This document shows positions 7,154 to 8,810 of a stretch of DNA of 8,810 bases, piece after piece. The translations under genes were made by a program, and so were the position numbers. The stretch comes from a bacterium (GTDB lineage: Bacteria; Desulfobacterota; Anaeroferrophillalia; Anaeroferrophillales; Tharpellaceae): contig JAOZKP010000116.1 in NCBI GenBank assembly GCA_029935295.1, positions 1-8,810 of the forward strand. The letters run 5' to 3'. Below the pieces are notes generated by a model, which saw only the letters and a program-made list of their open reading frames with translations, was not told the origin of the DNA and made no database searches. Each line of letters starts with the position of its first letter. Within the stretch, counting starts at the first letter, position 1.

Positions 7154-7927
7154 TCAACGCTTCTCCCCGATAAAATTAACCAGCAACAGGATCATGAATG
7201 AGAGCAGTACCAGCAATAAAGAAAGACCATCAGCTACGCCGGCATCCCCCCCCATCGCTTTGACATAAATCATAATCGGGATCGTTTTGAGACGCCCGGC
7301 AACCATCATTGTTGCCCCGAATTCACCCAGTGCCCGGGCAAAAGCGGTAATCACGCCGGCCACGAGTACCGGTCGCGAAAGCGGCAACAGAACCTTGATA
7401 AATGTTGTATACTCATCCGCCCCTAAAGAGTGACTGGCTTTCACCAGAGAGCCCGGCACCTGCTGGAAAGCTGAACTTGCCGCCTGCATCATCAGGGGCA
7501 TGACGACAAAAAACTGAGCTAAAACCAGAGCCGTTAAGGTAAACATGATCTGCACGGAAAAGGTGTGATAAAGGGGAGCTCCAATCAGGCCGTAACGGCC
7601 GAATGCCAGCAGCAGCATATAGCCGGCAGCGGAAGGCGGCAGCACCAGAGGCAAGGAAAAGAAGGTTTTTAACCAGCGGCTGCCGGTTTGTTTATGAAAG
7701 GTAAAGTAGTAACCGAGAACTGTACCGACAACAGCAGCCAGACCGGTTGCCGCCAAAGCCGTGAGTAGACTAGTACCGACAACCGCCAGAACCTGATAAT
7801 TTAGCAGGGCGGAAAAGCCATCCGCAACCGTAAACGATTTTAGCAGGGCGACGAAAGGCGACCCAAAAAAGAGCCCGGCGACCAGCACGATCACGGTTAC
7901 CAGGGCAGAAAAGCGCGATACCTTCAA
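7154..7927 (-). CDS. modB: Molybdate/tungstate ABC transporter permease (ModB-type)
   Basis: A 257-residue inner-membrane permease that forms the channel for molybdate or a similar oxyanion, paired with the downstream ATPase and the upstream binding protein. About six hydrophobic segments are visible (near 7-28, 47-75, 86-110, 126-150, 187-209 and 234-253). Family hallmarks include LPPSAAGYMLLLAFGRYGLIG-like residues at 96-116, the cytoplasmic EAA-type loop around 164-186 with the conserved Gly169 and LP, and ARALGEFGATMMVAG (197-211). Length is usual for ModB. The listed start is a TTG at 7927 without a good ribosome binding site. An ATG at 7953, overlapping the modA stop as ATGA, would be natural but is out of frame because of a run of six T; one extra T would join it (see findings). 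Product call is firm; the start is not. Confidence 0.92.
   Translation of the reverse strand: MKVSRFSALVTVIVLVAGLFFGSPFVALLKSFTVADGFSALLNYQVLAVVGTSLLTALAATGLAAVVGTVLGYYFTFHKQTGSRWLKTFFSLPLVLPPSAAGYMLLLAFGRYGLIGAPLYHTFSVQIMFTLTALVLAQFFVVMPLMMQAASSAFQQVPGSLVKASHSLGADEYTTFIKVLLPLSRPVLVAGVITAFARALGEFGATMMVAGRLKTIPIMIYVKAMGGDAGVADGLSLLLVLLSFMILLLVNFIGEKR
7163..7168 (-). promoter_or_regulatory. Ribosome binding site of modC inside the 3' end of modB
   Basis: GGGGAG on the minus strand lies 10 bases before the modC ATG at 7152 and within the last codons of modB. This placement fits coupled translation of the two genes. Confidence 0.5.
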
Positions 7928-7949
7928 AACTTGTTGGACTCGTAAAAAA

Positions 7950-8804
7950 TCATGGTTTACCTATCCCGACAACCAGATCATTACGCATAAAAATTTGCGA
8001 ATTTTCTGCCAACCCGAGCTGTTCAAGTTTGGCAATATAGGCAGGAGATGCTGACAGGAAGATATCTGCGCCATAGGAGCCTTGTGCCCCCTGCTCAATC
8101 TTCTGATAAAGTTTTCCTGAACCGGCAAACTCACACACTATTTTAACCCCTTGCCGATCCTGGTAGATTTTTGCTAAATCGCTCAAGACATCATAAAAAA
8201 CTGCCGCCGCAAAAATCGTCAGTTTTACTTCTGAATTTACGAAAGATAAAGATTTTGCGGAAGTGTCAGCTGCAGCAACGGCCGGCGGTGGTGGTTTAAA
8301 TCCGTACTCAAGCCAAATATTTCGCTGACCGGCTTCTTTCAGCCAACCCATAAAATCAAGGGCAGCTTCGGGAAAAGCGGTTCCCTTGATCCGGGCCAGA
8401 GAATACTCGGGAGAAACCGCAAAAGCTGAGGGAATCTCAATTATGGCTATTTTTTCCACCGCCGCCAAAGCATCACTGCGGTAGAAAAATCCGGCATCAA
8501 TTTCCCGCTGAAGCAGCTTATTCAACAAAGCCCGCACATGCGCTTCATGGGTTACAATATTACCGGTAATGGCGGCAGCCGCCACCATATCAGATGATCT
8601 CAGCTTGGCAATAACATCAAGCGCATAACGACCCGCCGGACCCAAATCCGGGTCGACAATCCCGACCCTAACACCTTTGGCCGTCAGGTCATTGAACTTC
8701 ACCAGAGCCGGTTTGTGTACGGATACCGGTCCCTGACAGGCACAACAAAAGAGAACCAGCAACAAAAGTCCGGCTCCAACCAAAAAATCCCGCAAAACCC
8801 GCAA
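7950..8804 (-). CDS. modA: Oxyanion-binding protein, ModA family with halves in permuted order
   Basis: The extracytoplasmic binding protein for the adjacent importer. A signal peptide (about 1-23) has a Cys-rich end (FCCAC) that might be lipid-modified, though the lipobox is imperfect. Residues 32-171 match the C-terminal half of ModA: DPDLGPAGRYA, GNIVTHEAHVRALL, EIDAGFFYRSDA, and EYGF at the end. A Pro/Ala/Ser linker follows (about 171-191). Residues 192-284 match the N-terminal half: VKLTIFAAAVFYDVL, FAGSGKLYQKIEQGA, ADIFLSAS, and RNDLVVGIGKP at the stop. Relative to E. coli ModA contacts, Ala57, Val90, Tyr108 and Ser229 are retained, while Val202 replaces Ser12. The start is uncertain: the TTG at 8804 directly abuts AGGAG (8806-8810), the TTG at 8795 has a 10-base gap from it, and the frame stays open to the window edge. 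modB follows within 25 bases. Confidence 0.88.
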   Translation of the reverse strand: MRVLRDFLVGAGLLLLVLFCCACQGPVSVHKPALVKFNDLTAKGVRVGIVDPDLGPAGRYALDVIAKLRSSDMVAAAAITGNIVTHEAHVRALLNKLLQREIDAGFFYRSDALAAVEKIAIIEIPSAFAVSPEYSLARIKGTAFPEAALDFMGWLKEAGQRNIWLEYGFKPPPPAVAAADTSAKSLSFVNSEVKLTIFAAAVFYDVLSDLAKIYQDRQGVKIVCEFAGSGKLYQKIEQGAQGSYGADIFLSASPAYIAKLEQLGLAENSQIFMRNDLVVGIGKP

Positions 8805-8810
8805 TCTCCT

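Overview
All recognisable genes in this window lie on the minus strand, so transcription runs from high to low coordinates. Every plus-strand reading frame looks like a shadow of these genes. The mix of features suggests a Gram-negative bacterium, most likely of the former Deltaproteobacteria (Desulfobacterota/Desulfuromonadota type). These features are a MopE-type Cys/Asp metal-binding motif, a DUF4410 protein, a large secreted M4 peptidase with a C-terminal all-beta repeat, moderate base composition and frequent TTG starts. The lineage is an inference from protein families, not from a marker gene.

Right-hand part (about 5995-8810): a compact oxyanion (molybdate/tungstate) ABC importer in the order modA-modB-modC. 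modB and modC are separated by one base. modA and modB are about 22 bases apart, or overlap as ATGA if modB starts at an ATG that a one-base T-run difference puts out of frame. The modA product is the most striking item: the C-terminal half of a normal ModA comes first, right after the signal peptide, then a Pro/Ala linker, then the N-terminal half. It reads as a circular permutation of the family. Four of the five oxyanion-contact positions known from E. coli ModA are kept, and one Ser is replaced by Val.

Middle part (about 3763-5971): a near-consensus sigma70-type promoter drives a small exported DUF4410 protein. After a 91-base gap comes a 508-residue exported protein. Its middle looks like a clan CD (caspase/CHAT-like) His-Cys fold, followed by a PASTA domain and a Cys-containing tail. 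A 22-bp near-perfect palindrome sits just upstream of its ribosome binding site.

Left-hand part (1-3663): a 1220-residue secreted zinc metallopeptidase of family M4. It has its propeptide domains, a complete active site, a propeller-like region, a MopE-type metal-binding motif and two tandem copies of a C-terminal domain of about 100 residues.

Together the window holds an oxyanion importer with an unusual binding protein, followed by three exported proteins, two of them peptidase or peptidase-like. Nothing in the sequence ties the exported proteins to the importer beyond shared strand. No RNA genes, insertion sequences, CRISPR arrays or strong intrinsic terminators were seen, and no gene-free stretch exceeds 300 bases.
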